DNA of 64,000 bases from the NCBI RefSeq assembly GCF_904849725.1, contig NC_058524.1, positions 509,624,263 through 509,688,262 on the forward strand, written 5' to 3'. Shown here piece after piece: positions 22,401 to 34,664 of the stretch (position 1 is its first letter; each line of letters opens with the position of its first letter). This DNA comes from Hordeum vulgare subsp. vulgare (taxonomy: Eukaryota; Streptophyta; Magnoliopsida; Poales; Poaceae). A program made the position numbers and the translations under genes. The notes under the pieces were generated by a model. The model ran no database searches. It saw nothing but the letters and a program-made list of their open reading frames with translations, and was not told the DNA's origin.

Positions 22401-22993
22401 AATAAAAGTGATCTCCTTCCTATTTTCAAAACTAGGAAACTAAAACGTTAAAAAGGAAACCAAATCAATTCAGAATAAAGGGTTTTTATATACTAAAATT
22501 ATCAGAAAAAATAAAATATAAAACATGGGCATTTTTCCACGGCAAAAATAAAAACTTCAGAAAAAATTATTTTTCCAAAATCCCTAAAAGCATTATTTCT
22601 TTTTGCAAATAATTTTCAAATGATCCTCTAAGTTTGAGGGTTCAAATAACTTTCAAAATGCCCGTGGGTTCGAGGGTCATGTTCCTCCGCTCTAGAATGT
22701 ATTTCCCGGCATTTTGTTGCACGAAGAAACGAATGGAAAAGCAAAAAGGATTCAATGCAAATATCTCCGTTCGAATTCTTTATAGTTGAAGAAGTCATGT
22801 CATCTTCTCTCTTTGTTTTTAAATGATTGAATTTGAATTCACCAGAGAAGGGGAAAGTCATTTTATTCCCTCTCATTCAAAAGTTTCGAAAAGTTTCAAA
22901 TTTCACACAAGTTTCAGTCACTTAGCAAACAAACAAACAATCAACCTAATAATTATATTAACATTCCAAAATTTGTAATTTTGGGATGTTACA
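19401..22993 (-). repeat. LTR C2 (middle, shared LTR), 3593 bp
   Basis: It is flanked by a primer site on its left and a polypurine tract on its right, so it serves as 5' LTR for interior 1 and 3' LTR for interior 2. No target duplication lies at either border. It is full length, with the 697-bp block present. Confidence 0.93.
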
Positions 22994-23031
22994 AACTACC
23001 ACACTTAAAATGAATCTCGTCCTCGAGATTC
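22994..23031 (-). promoter_or_regulatory. pre-PPT hairpin and polypurine tract, interior 2 of element C
   Basis: It is identical in form to 17638-17675, with the stem at 23012-23031. Confidence 0.85.
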
Positions 23032-23799
23032 GAAGAGGCTAGAAAGAAAGGTTAGGGTTTGTGGGTCTTCTAACAAATCCAATCTCCGACAAGGTGTGAT
23101 GCTACCACACTTAAAATGAGAGATACTGGTCCCTCAAAATGATTTAACGATCCTTTGGGGTTTTTGGCAACTCACATCGCACAGTCTTCATATTAAATCC
23201 TTTGGTGATGCTCTCCCGTTGATATAAGCTTCTTCCTTCACTGGGTCTTCTTAACTGACAGTCTCGTGATCAATTCTAAATAACCTATCGATGGTTCTCA
23301 TGGTGGTCTACCATTCGTGGTTATCCTGCAGAGAGAGGGATCTTGGTTTCATCCTCACCATAAAATTTCCTACGCGTGACAACAAGTGCCATGTACATGG
23401 GCCTTTCTTATACCATTCTAAGGCTCAGACAAAAGCTTCAAAGGACGTCGTCTCTCACTATGGGTAAGTCTCTCAGATCTACCATTCCGAATAGCAAGAT
23501 AAATGATAAGAGTAAGTCGCCATGGTGATCAATCCATTCCGCACCCAAATCATTTCTCTGTATAAGGTTTAGCGAATCTCGCATTCTAACACTTGGGCAT
23601 CCTCACAAGCGTTGCAGAATTTCTCTTGTCCACGAACGAAGATCGGATAATCCATTGGTTCTACAAGCTGAACGAAACATCTATCGTATCTTCACAACTC
23701 TCAGGTTTTCGTATGCTCCTAAGAAAACGTTTGCTGATCCATGTTTCCTTCTCCAAAAAGATAGTACTTGGTCCTTGTTAGTCCCGGGGTCTGTGGGTT

Positions 23800-24327
23800 T
23801 CAGGCATACTTGGGGTAAATGTGACACGCCACTGGGTAGTGGGTGGTTCCTTCACACAAGAAACAAGTCACCTGACTAGTTGGGCATTCCTGAGCTGGGT
23901 GATTTCCTTCACAATGAGTGCATCCATCCTTGTGTTCTTCCTGGGTGTGTCCTATTTCTCCACAGATCTTGCATGCACAAGTCTTCTTCTTCGGGTTATC
24001 ATAGCACTTCTGAATAAGACGAGATCTTAACAAAGTCTTCTTGAATTCGTCCTAGGTTTCTGCTGCACTAAATCCTTGTATGGCGTGGTGCATTTTCCAC
24101 CAGATTGCAGCACTTTGTGTAAAGTACTGAAGAGCGTGTTCCACTTCATACTTCCTTGAGATCAAGTTGCTCCCGAAGTGGTTCTCCATGTTCTGAATCC
24201 ATATTTCAGCCTCCAGTCGGGTCATTGGTCCAGAGACTACAAGTCCAGCTTCATACTCCATCTGGTAGGGTTGAGGTTTTGGGGATGAGACGGGTAAGAG
24301 AGAGGGAGATACACACAATACAGACAA
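23800..24327 (-). pseudogene. gag: mini-gag with amber stop, copy 2
   Basis: This is a near-exact copy of 18444-18971, with the same TAG (24049-24051), zinc knuckles and missing capsid middle. The predicted knuckle-containing frame (23800-24033) has the same translation as copy 1, which argues for a recent duplication. Confidence 0.8.
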
Positions 24328-24740
24328 TATTTTTGAGAATAGGTTTTATTTGTGGCCGTCGGAAAACACACACCAATGACGGCTCACAAATCATCGTATC
24401 TAACGTTGGTATATAAAAGGGGTTTGGAATTCTAATGGTCATATAATTATTCGAACACTTCAGGGTCTTCGAGTTCTTCGGGTCTTGAGAGTCTTCTGTT
24501 TGTGTAGCTTCAATTCTTCAAACGTATGGTGAAATCCTCTTTACTTTGAAGTAGAACTCCGTAGATTCTTCATGAGGTCAAAGGGGTAAGGGGCGTTGTC
24601 TAACTATTGGAGGTGAGAGAGAACGTTTGATGAAATCAGAAGAGATGAGAAGTAAAAGGTGTTCTCGAAAATATGATTTTTGAGAGATCCTATCCTAAGA
24701 AATTTCCAGTTTCTAGGGTCACGTCCTACAGTCAACATGT

Positions 24741-24752
24741 GCTCTGATACCA
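24741..24752 (-). promoter_or_regulatory. primer binding site next to LTR C3, initiator tRNA-Met
   Basis: The minus strand reads TGGTATCAGAGC four bases after the LTR end. Confidence 0.9.
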
Positions 24753-24756
24753 TCTC

Positions 24757-27700
24757 TGTAGCGACCCGACTCAAGACGAGTCAAGCCTCTGTGTTTCTGT
24801 GCCATCCCTGGATCAGTATGCTGGCACACACAGTACATCAATATATATATCAAAGTGCAATCACATGGAAATACCGTCAAACTGATATATACCTTAATTA
24901 TTTCAGCGAAAGTAGTCAAGGGAGTGGAGTCCCACTAAACACCAACGGCAAGTTGAGTGTAGACCGTAACCCTGAATCGTACTCTTACTCGTCAAAGAAA
25001 ATATCTGCAACCTAAGACGTTGCAGCCGTGTAGGTCAGCATATTGAATATGCCGGCAAGTCACATAAGAGAGGGGTAAAAATAATAATCAACTATCTCTA
25101 CATGCATATTTGGTCGGTGGAGCTAAGTATTGCATAAAGCCAGTTTTATCCTACAACAAGAGGGGTTGAAAGCAAAATGTTACTACAAGGTTTGTTGTTA
25201 ACAAGATGGTTCCGCCAACCAGTTCTCATACCCGAGTTGTCAATAATTACCCTCATCAAATATTTGTAATGGTGTTGAGAAATCCAGATAACTTCAGTTC
25301 CTTTGGCTCAAGTTGTCCATGACCGTGGACACAGCTAATCGATTAGGTTTGAGTACTCTGCAGAGTTTTGCACACGTTCCCCACAAGATTTGATCGCCTC
25401 CGTGTATGTCCTCGCACTTCAGGGTGTTTGAAGACCGGATGATCAAAACATGGTCTTTCAACGGGTCCCTCTGAATCCCTGTCGGTGCCCATCCATTCCT
25501 ACCGTTCGTCTACATCTGCTAGCACCGCCTGTCCAGAGTCGCCGCATTGTCCAACCAAGCCAGAGCCCATAATGACTTGTGGCTGTGCAGGTAAGCCTTG
25601 GGTCTTGAAAATATCCGTCCGTCTCTTTGAGCCTGGGTGAAGCTTTCCGCAGGATGACATGGCCTCTCCAGCATCCCGGGCATCCACTGGGTTTTCCAGG
25701 GAGCCGATCAACCGTCCTTCACCCAGAGTTGCATTGCGTCCGAGGTCTTGAAAATCTTGTCTTAGTCCGGTCTTGATTATTATATCAACCTCGCATCACT
25801 CGTGGTATACAGTGAACCGATAACCCGTCTACTTCAGCATAGCAAATATAACATTGTCGTCCCGGGGCCAAGTATCGGGGTGTTGTGTTCCTACCACATG
25901 AATACTACAACTTACACTAAAGTTTCCAAGTACCTAGGCAGCACGCAAGTTGGGAAAAGAAGGTGATCTACCATGCATTGAAAACATAGGTATAACATGA
26001 TCAAAGATGACTTGCCTGTGATGTTGACGAAGAAGAATTCCTCGAGAAAATAACTTGATAGACTACTCGTCACTCTCCAATAAATCTATATAACAAACAT
26101 ATCATCCACATAAGCACTCATACTAGCAATCATTCTAGCAATCAAACAAAAAAGAGAAAGCGAATGAGAAACCGAAAGAAACTGCAAATAGAACTAAAGA
26201 GTCTTCTACTATGACAAACACTAAATAGTTTTGTCTAACAGAAAATATTAACAAAGAACTAATATATAAATCCTAACTGAGATAAAATAAAGTGTTTTTC
26301 ACAAAACCTTTGAAAGTATTCCCAAACGGGATTTGAAACAACGGTGAAAACAATTGCACGTTACTACGGAGCTAGAATTGTTTTCATAAAAACAAATAAA
26401 ACTAAAATAAGAACTTGTTGCAAAACTACTGTTAACTAACATAACCAAAACAATAATAATCTTTCTGAACTAATAAAGAAAATATTTAAAACAAAAGTAG
26501 AAAATGAATTAGCCGAAATCCTAAAAGAGGTGAAACAGAAATTGTTTCACATGAAAAAGTGAGATAAGATACTCAAACAAATCTGAAATTTTTACCACTG
26601 ATACATAAGATCACTAGTGATCAGTACCAAAAGGAATCAAATTAAAAGCTATTTCTAAACTCCTGGAATAGGCAAAACAAGGTTTAAACTAAATCTGCTC
26701 TAACTTATATTTAAAAATTTCAAACATAGACAAATTATATGTTTTTAAAAACTACAGGAAATTTTTGAGCTACAGGAAAAAGAATCAAAGTCATTGGACT
26801 TCAGGATCAAAAGTTGTGGTCAAAACAAGATTGAAATTTGCTGTTTTTGCAATTTAGACGGAAAAAACTAGAGATAACTAGCTAGCTATTGGGGTACACG
26901 AGGCAAGTTGCTAGTGGCTGCGGTGGGTGTTTGTTTCATGGTTTGGAGAAAACGGCCGAGGGCTAGCAAGACTGCTGGCTAAATTATAAGTGGAACTAAA
27001 AAGCCACTGGTTTTCTAAACTAAACCGAAGAGGTATTCTAGATCTAATCTACACCATCTAAATAGGATCGAAGGGCTAAAACAAAACATGTACAAAAAAG
27101 AAAGGAGGGAGGGGCCTTACCTCGGCTGGGGTGCTGCTCCCGTGGCTGTATGGCCGAGGTGAGAAGGGGCAGCAGCGGGGTGGGTCGCCGGCGGGGAGGG
27201 GGGCTCTCTGGCGGGGTTGGGGAAGGGGGGCCAAGGGTGGGGGTGCTCCTGGTAGGGGAAGGGGGGCGAGGTGGAGAGGGGGGGTTGTAGGGGCAAGGTG
27301 GAGGGGCTGCAAGGGCTTCCTGGCGATGGTGCAGGGGGTGACGAGGTGGAGGGAGGTGCGGTGGGGAGGGATGCAGGGGGAGGGGGCGGTGGAGGAGGGG
27401 AGGCCGAAGGGGAGGGCGGCTCTGCAGGGGGTGGCAGGGGGCGAGGTGGAGCTGGGCGAGGCAGGAGGTGCTCCGGCGAGGTTCTCCCGGGGATGAACTC
27501 CGGCAAGGTGGGGCACGAGCTAGGGGCGAGGAGAGGTGAACTTTTCGACGGGAATGGAACGAGGAGAGGTAGGGGCTTCTTATAGAGGCGACGGGAGGCG
27601 CCGGGAAGGAAAGGGCCTCGCGAATCCCGGAGGTGGGGATTCTCCTCTCCATGGAATGGCAAGTTTCCTGTACGTGAGGGAGAGAGGAGGAAGAAGATGA

Positions 27701-28344
27701 TCTCTTGGGCCAAATTTGGAAAGTGCTTAATGGGCCACCTAGAGTTTTCCTAATAAAAGTGATCTCATTCCTATTTTCAAAACTAGGAAACTAAAACGTT
27801 AAAAAGGAAACCAAATCAATTCGGAATAAAGAGTTTTTATATACTAAAATTATCAGAAATAATAAAATATAAAAGATGGGCATTTTTCCACGGCAAAAAT
27901 AAAAACTTCAGAAAAAATTATTTTTCCAAAATCCCTAAAAGCATTATTTCTTTTTGCAAATAATTTTCGAATGATCCTCTAAGTTTGAGGGTTCAAATAA
28001 CTTTCAAAATGCCCGTGGGTTCGAGGGTCATGTTCCTCCGCTCTAGAATGTATTTCCCGGCATTTTGTTGCACGAAGAAACGAATGGAAAAGCAAAAATG
28101 ATTCAATGCAAATATCTGCGTTCGAATTCTTTATAGTTGAAGAAGTCATGTCATCTTCTCTCTTTGTTTTTAAATGATTGAATTTGAATTCACCGGAGAA
28201 GGGGAAATTCATTTTATTCCCTCTCATTCAAAAGTTTCGAAAAGTTTCAAATTTCACACAAGTTTCAGTCACTCAGCAAACAAACAAACAATCAACCTAA
28301 TAATTATATTAACATTCCAAAATTTGTAATTTTGGGATGTTACA
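24757..28344 (-). repeat. LTR C3 (outer 5' LTR), 3588 bp
   Basis: It is full length and ends GGGATGTTACA, followed directly by target duplication CATCA (28345-28349). It contains the G-rich block near 27105-27610 and the 697-bp block missing in C1. Confidence 0.93.
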
Positions 28345-28349
28345 CATCA

Positions 28350-30062
28350 ACTATGATAATTTTCTTTAATTCTTGTTTCCTCATGTTTGAGTTGTTGGAC
28401 ACGCGAGTACATCGATAACTGAATCGAGTATGTATTGCAATTTAACAATTTTTTAGTAATCTTCCTTGGTTTCGAGTTTGTACTCGATCATGTCATTGCA
28501 AGCTGTTAAGCTACATCATCATCGTCGTGTTGGAGCTCGACCATGCTATCTATACCCTTCATCCCTGGAACACAATTCCAACTGTGCGTTAAGCTTGCAT
28601 CGAGATTACCACATCATGTTGGTTGTCCTGAAAGGCAATCTCAATTCTAAGCTAGCAGCCTTATCTGTGATTCTAACAACCTCTTGCTTCATCATTCCCT
28701 TGCGTGATGTCGCCATTGAACGATTACATCTTCGTGAAGCTTCTCGAAAAATGTGTCGTGATCATCATGAGCACCCCGAGCTCTTGTAGGGTATCAATCG
28801 AATGCATGTTGAGAAATACCATCCTTGCCCCACGATGATTTGTGTTATCATCGGCAACCTTCTTGCCTTCCCTCCAACACAGACTTGTTCATGTCTTGTG
28901 TTGTTCTTTGAGTTCCTTGCTAAATCAGCTTATGTCATCTTCTACCTTGGAGTATTACTATCTTTTATGTCAAGAATGTCGTGAGGATTGCACACCTCTT
29001 AAGAATTCTTGATATAGTAATACTTCTCGCCATCACAATTCATTTCTTGGTCCCGTGTTGTTTCAAACCAGAATACCAACAAGTGAACTCTAATGTATGA
29101 TTCCAATCCTTCTGTCGACCCTATCGCCTTGAGGTTAACAACTGATTGTTTCATTCTTGGTCTATTGGTTGTTGACTCACCATTCTAGCAATGGTCGTGC
29201 TACTCATTCAGTCCGATTGCACCCTTTGACCAATGTTTAATTGTTGTTGTTCCCTCGAGCATACGACATTATACCATTTGATTCGACGAATGTTATGTCC
29301 TTGATGTTATAATTTTGGAAATTTATCCTTGTCAAAATCTTGAGGGATTGTTGCTGCGCCCATTAGCCACACCCTCAACTTCTCCATGTCCCGCGATGAA
29401 GCTCTTGAAAGCATTATCCTTGTTCCTAGCTCATGAAGAATATGTTGGGTAGAAGAAGTGTATTTCCCAAAATTCACTTGCACTCTTTCCGTCATGAATA
29501 CGTGAAGGTTTTGTTTAGCTTCCTCTTGGGAAATACCATATCATTCACGCATGTGCGAAGAGTTATTTGTTTTGAAGATTTGTTATCTTCACGTCATATA
29601 ACTTATCTTAGCACACCAAGCCACTGACTGATTTGATCAAGGGAAGTAAAGTTCCGTCATATGAGCTAATCGGGACGTACACATGGGGCCTTGTTATCCT
29701 CAATGATGGTTCCCAAATGAGAACTTGGTTGCATTTTGACGTTAGGATTCTATGTGGGCACGAATGTCTTGACATTGTGTTCATATGTCTTACAATCGAA
29801 CTCATGATTCAAGAATTGCTTGTGTAGCTAATATCATGAGACTCTTGCATCTTCATCTTTCTTCTCAGGCATCTTGAGTCTGAGGTGTCCCGACCCCAAT
29901 CAGGTCTGAATCTCGGGCAGATATGATGGTTAGAACATTTTCCAATATTTATAACTTTGCTCTTATGTAATCCTTTGGTCTAGCACACCGGGCCGAAGGA
30001 CCTATTATTATAAATTCTTCCATACGTAAAGTTAGACATTCTACCATGCGGAAACTAAATGG
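28350..30062 (+). other. chromovirus interior, part 2, non-coding
   Basis: It continues the interior after the CATCA duplication. Short frames (28466-28789 and others) show no gag, RT or integrase motif. Nothing else is recognisable. Confidence 0.6.
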
Positions 30063-30292
30063 CTTATTGATACGTCTCCGTCGTATCTACTTTTTCGAAC
30101 TATTTTGCCCTTATTTTCGACTCTAATTTGCATGATTTGAATGGATCTAACCCGGACTGATGCTGTTTTCAGCTGAATTGCCGTGGTGTTGTTTTTGTGC
30201 AGAAATAAAAGTTCTCGGAATGTCCTGAAAATTTATGGAGATTTTTCTGAAATAAAAGAAAAATACCTGCGCAAAGATCCACCAGAGGGGGC

Positions 30293-30372
30293 GTGCCAGT
30301 GGGCCACAAGCTCACAGGCCGCGGCCACCCCCCTAGGTCGCGCCGTGCGGGCTTGTGGGGCCCACGTGGCAC
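30293..30372 (+). other. GC-rich stem-loop module, copy 4
   Basis: Outer GTGCCA (30293-30298) pairs with TGGCAC (30367-30372); then TGGGCC with GGCCCA and ACAAGC with GCTTGT. The inner GC-rich arms pair imperfectly. Confidence 0.82.
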
Positions 30373-31338
30373 CACCGCCCCCAAACTCAGCTCTATATCT
30401 TCCGTCTCGCCCAAAAAAAATCAGAGAGAAGGTTTCATCGCGTTTTACGATACGGAGGCGCCGCCACCTCCTGTTCTTCATCTGGAGGGCAGATTTGGAG
30501 TCCGTTTCGGGCTCCGGAGAGGGGAAATCGTCGCCATCGTCATCATCAACCTTCCTCCATCAACAATTCCATGATGCTCTTCACCGTTGGTGAATAATCT
30601 CATCGCAGGCTTGCTAGACGGTGATGAGTTGGAAGAGATCTATCATGTAATTGAGTTAGTTTTGACGGGGATTGATCCCTAGTATCCACTATGTTCTAGA
30701 TTCATGTTGCTCCTACTTGGCTATGCTTAATGCTTGTCACTAGGGCCCGAGTGCCATGATTTCAGATCTGAACCTATTATGTTGTCGCCAATATATGTGT
30801 GTTTTAGATCCTATCTTGCAAGTTGTAGTCACCTACTATGTGTAATGACCCGGCAACCCCGGAGTGACAATAGCCGGAACCACTCCCGGAGATGACCATA
30901 GTATGAGAAGTTCATGTATTCACCACGTGTTAATGCGTTGGTCTGGTTCTTTATTAAAAGGGGAACCTTAATATCCCGTAGTTTCCATTAGGACCCCGCT
31001 GCCACGGGAGGGATGGACAATAGATGTCATGCAAGTTCTTTTCCCTAAGCACGTATGACTACATACGGAATACATGCCTACATTAGATTGACGAACGGGA
31101 GCTAGTTACTTATCTCTCCGTGTTATAGTTGTTACATGATGAATCACCTCCGTCATACTCATCCATCACCGATCCATTGCCTACGAGTCTTTTACTACTC
31201 GTCCTTGCTATGTTACTTTGCCCAGGCTTGTCCCTTGCTACAAAAGGGATTGGGCCACTTTGCTACTACTATTGCTACTGCTGTTACTCTGCTGCTACTT
31301 TTGTTCCTTGCTACTTCGCTGTTACTTGTTGCAAGACC

Positions 31339-31460
31339 TTTTCGACACCGTTGTCGGGGAAGAATAGTTCCCCGCCCACGTGCAACATTGGCGCCATTGA
31401 TACAACAATTAGGAATAGTCTGCCGTCAACAGATCTATTTTTGACACCATTGCTATCATA
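31339..31460 (+). repeat. primer-site/leader-like block inside the LTR
   Basis: TTCGACACCGTTGTCGGGGA, TTGGCGCCATTG, GGAATAGTCTGCCGTCAAC and TTTGACACCATTGC resemble the repeated leader after the D-family LTR (48095-48236). The LTR seems to have captured leader sequence. The copy in the 3' LTR is at 39197-39320. Element 2's LTR lacks it. Confidence 0.65.
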
Positions 31461-31651
31461 CTACTTTGCTACTGATACTTTTCTTGCAGACACTAATCTT
31501 TCTGGTGTGGTTCAATCTGACAAACTCAGCTGCTAATACTTCAGAATATTTTTTCGCTTCCCCTTTGGCGAATCAACAAATTTGGGTCGAACACTCGACC
31601 CTCAAAAATTGTTGCGATCCCCTACACTTGTGGGTCATCAAGACATTTTTC

Positions 31652-31669
31652 TGGCGCCGTTGCCGGCGA
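31652..31669 (+). promoter_or_regulatory. primer binding site, tRNA-Asp type
   Basis: TGGCGCCGTTGCCGGCGA starts 11 bp after the LTR. This sequence type (complement of tRNA-Asp) is the usual primer site of Athila-lineage elements. Confidence 0.88.
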
Positions 31670-31719
31670 AGCACAGCTATATTCTCTGAGTCACTTGGGA
31701 TTTTCGTCTGCTGGTCACT

Positions 31720-33300
31720 ATGAGGAATCCGAAAGATCCAAGAACTAAAATCTTGCCTTCCACTACGAGGAGAGGTAAGGAACTGCCATCTAGCTCTGCA
31801 CTTGATTCATCTTCAGTTTTGAGTAAGTTTGCGACATCGCCTCCTGCTCAAAATCTTGATATGTCGCATGTGCCTGATGATACTATGCCTGATCATGCTA
31901 TGCTTGCTACTATGCATGACGATGCTATGCCTGATACTGCTTTGCCACTAGGTGCATTCCTTGATGCACAAATTGCTAGAGTTGCTACTAGACGTGATGA
32001 TACTTCTGAAACTGTTGATACTATTGAAGTAGAACCTGTTACTATTCCTGCTATGCCTGATACGCGCTATGTTATGGAGGGAGAGATAGCTGAGGATTTT
32101 CTTGCATGTAAGGATAGCTATGATGTTGAGAAACTACTGCGCAAGTGGAAAGAAAAATCTGTGAACGCTAGGATGAAATATGACCCGAAGTTTGCTACTT
32201 CGCCTATCTTTGTGACCGATAGGATTATGAATTCTCTGTCGACCCTGAGTTAATCACTCTAGTCGAATCTGATCGTTTTCACGGTTATGAGTCTGAAGCG
32301 GTTGTAGCCCATCTTACCAAACTACAAGATATAGCCACCCTATTCACTAGTGAGGAAAACTACACGATATAGCCACCCTATTCAGCACTACTATATCCTC
32401 AAGCTATTTCCTTTCTCGCTAAAGGATGATGCTCAGACCTGGTTCACTTCTCTTGCTCCTGGTTGTGTGCGTAGCCCCCAGGATATGGTCTACTACTTCT
32501 CTGAAAAATATTTCCTTGGCCATAAGAAGCAAGCTGCCTTGCGGGAAATATACAACTTTGCTCAAGCTGAAGAAGAGAGTCTCCCACAAGCTTGGGGGAG
32601 GCTCATCCAGCTACTGAATGCTTTGCCTGATCACCCTCTTGAGAAGAATGAAATACTTGATATCTTCTATAATGGACTTACCGATGCTTCCAAAGACCAC
32701 ATAGATAGTTGTGCCGGTTGTGCTTTTAGGGAACGAACTATAGAACAAGCTGAGATTCTACTGAATAACATCTTGTGCAATGAGAATGCTTGGACTATTC
32801 CCGAACCACCTCCTAAGCCAACTCCGAAGAAAAGAGGTATTCTATTCCTCAGTCCTGAAGATATGTAAGAAGCCAAGAAATCTATGCGAGAGAAAGGCAT
32901 TAAATTTAAAGATGTCAAAAATCTACCACCTATCGAAGAGATTCATGGTCTCGATAACCCGATACACATAGTAGAAGTAAATTCTCTGCGTAGGTTTGAC
33001 GAGAGTGATATCCCTTTCGATAAACCTGCTAGCCTATGGATGGATGAATTTGATTACTTTGTTGCCAAACAACAAAGTTTCAATGATTATGTTAGCAGAC
33101 AATTGGAACAGAATGCTCGTATGCTTAGTCATTTAAGTGCTTGTGTGGATAGAAATGTCAATGATCTTAAGCTTCTCAGTAAACATGCCTCTATGGTTAC
33201 TACTCAAGTAGAACAAGTACTTAAAGCTCAGAATGACTTGCTCAATGAGTTGAATGACAATTCCGTCAGAGTCGTTACCAGAGGCGGTAGAATGACCTAG
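31720..33300 (+). pseudogene. gag: gag of element B, frameshifted
   Basis: The ATG at 31720 begins a 177-codon N-terminal part, rich in Met-Pro-Asp repeats between about 31870 and 31950. A frameshift near 32230 leads into another frame up to about 32330. There a 38-bp partial tandem duplication (GATATAGCCACCCTATTCA at 32328 and again at 32366) returns reading to the first frame. The capsid follows (FPFSLKDDAQTWF, QAWGRL near 32590, IFYNGLTDASKD). Stops lie at 32866 and 33298. The C-terminal part is helical (33060-33260) and may form a coiled coil. I see no zinc knuckle. Confidence 0.85.
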
Positions 33301-33306
33301 GAACCT

Positions 33307-34442
33307 TTGTATCCTGAGGTTCATCCAAAGAGAATTGAAAAAGATTCTCAAGGAGTTAGCACTGATGCACCTAGTCATCCTAGAAAGAAGAAGAAAGATG
33401 ATAGGGATATGCACACTAGCAACCCTGTTGCTACTACACCTGAGAGTCCAAACGATGCCTCTGTTTCCGATGCAGAAACACAATCTGGTGATGAACATGA
33501 GCCTAATTATAATATCAATAGTGATGTTCATGATGATGCTCAACCTAGCAATGAAAAGTATGTGGAGATTGAACCTATTGATCTTGATAACCCACAGCCT
33601 AAGAATAGAAGATACGATAAGAATGTCTTCACTGCTAGGAAGCATGGTAAAGAAAGGGAACCATGGGTTCAGAAACCCATGCCCTTTCCTCCCAAACCAT
33701 CCAAGAAAAAGGATGATGATGATTTTGAGCGATTCGTTGAAATGATCAGACATGTCTTTCTGCAAATGTGTTTGACATATATGCTCAAAATGTCTCCGTA
33801 TGCCAAGTACATGAAAGATATTGTGACTAATAAGAGGAGGATACCTGAGGTTGAGATTTCCACCATGCTTGCTAACTATACCTTCAAGGGTGGAACTCCT
33901 AAGAAACTAGGTGATCCCGGTGTGCCCACTATACCTTGCTCCATTAAAGGTAACTACGTTAGAACTGCTTTATGCGACCTTGGAGCCGGTGTTAGTGTTA
34001 TGCCTCTCTCTGTTTATCGTAGACTTGAACTAGATAAGTTGACACCCACTAAAATCTCTCTGCAAATGGCTGGCAAAAAACTGCTTTCCCTATCGGCATT
34101 TGCGAGGATGTGCCTGTTGTGGTTGCCAACGTCACTATCTTAACCGACTTTGTTATCTTGGATATTCCTGAGGACGATGCCATGGCAGTCATCCTCGGAA
34201 GACCCTTTTTAAACACTGGAGGGGCTATTATAGATTGCAACAAAGGCAATGTCACTTTCCATGTCAACGGTAATGAGCATACGGTGCACTTTCCGAATAA
34301 ACAATATCGAGTACATTGCATCAATGCTATCGAAAATACTTCAGCGATTCTTATTGGGAGCTTTGAATGCCATATACCTCATGTTAAGATGAAGTATGAT
34401 TTTCTTGTTGGCAAAATACAGATCCCCATTGAGGTGACCTAG
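33307..34442 (+). pseudogene. gag C-terminal linker and aspartic protease of element B, frameshifted
   Basis: It continues the gag frame after one TAG. A Lys-rich linker (RKKKKDD) and acidic stretch lead to the protease: CDLGAGVSVMP near 33975-34010 holds the Asp-x-Gly-Ala active site. A one-base loss near 34080 moves to the frame read from 34110, with the second protease motif ILGRPFLNT near 34190-34215. The frame ends at 34442 and no reverse transcriptase follows, so the polyprotein stops after protease. Confidence 0.85.
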
Positions 34443-34664
34443 TGACTATTCGAGAATTCTCCGTTCTCCTTTTGCGATTTGAAAAAGTTTGTCAAAGAGA
34501 CTTGATCAACCTCACTGACGGATTTCTTTCGATGACCATGAGATGGATGAATCGAGGAGTCAAAAACCTGTGTTCTAAGTTTTCACCTTCGGTTGTTTAG
34601 AAGAAAAATGATAGATTTAGTTTAGTTTTACCTGTTTTCTGTTTTAGCGTCCGGTGGAAAGGTA

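Larger units (their letters stand above)
14743..28344 (-). mobile_element. gag-only element C, tandem LTR-interior-LTR-interior-LTR array
   Basis: Three LTRs (14743-17637, 19401-22993, 24757-28344) alternate with two nearly identical ~1.76-kb interiors. On the minus strand each interior runs from an initiator-Met primer site through a short gag to a hairpin and polypurine tract. CATCA occurs once on each outer side (14738-14742 and 28345-28349) and not at the inner LTR borders. The array therefore began as one insertion and grew by unequal recombination between LTRs. No protease, RT or integrase is visible, so it is non-autonomous. Confidence 0.9.
30068..31640 (+). repeat. 5' LTR of element B (1573 bp)
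   Basis: It runs TGATACGTCTCCG...GGGTCATCA. Landmarks: GC-rich stem-loop 30293-30372, TATA-like CTCTATATCTTCC near 30390, a GCTACT minisatellite near 31255-31330 and a primer-site-like leader block 31339-31460. Confidence 0.93.

Noticed and set aside
14743..28344. Segmental duplication of host DNA
   Set aside because: Borders coincide exactly with LTR ends, primer sites and PPTs, and CATCA flanks only the outside; it is one retrotransposon array.
28466..28789. 107-codon frame in the chromovirus interior as a host exon
   Set aside because: No recognisable domain, no flanking splice sites that make sense, and it lies in the decayed interior of a defined element.
33133..33765. 210-codon minus-strand frame
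   Set aside because: Antisense shadow of gag/protease of element B.
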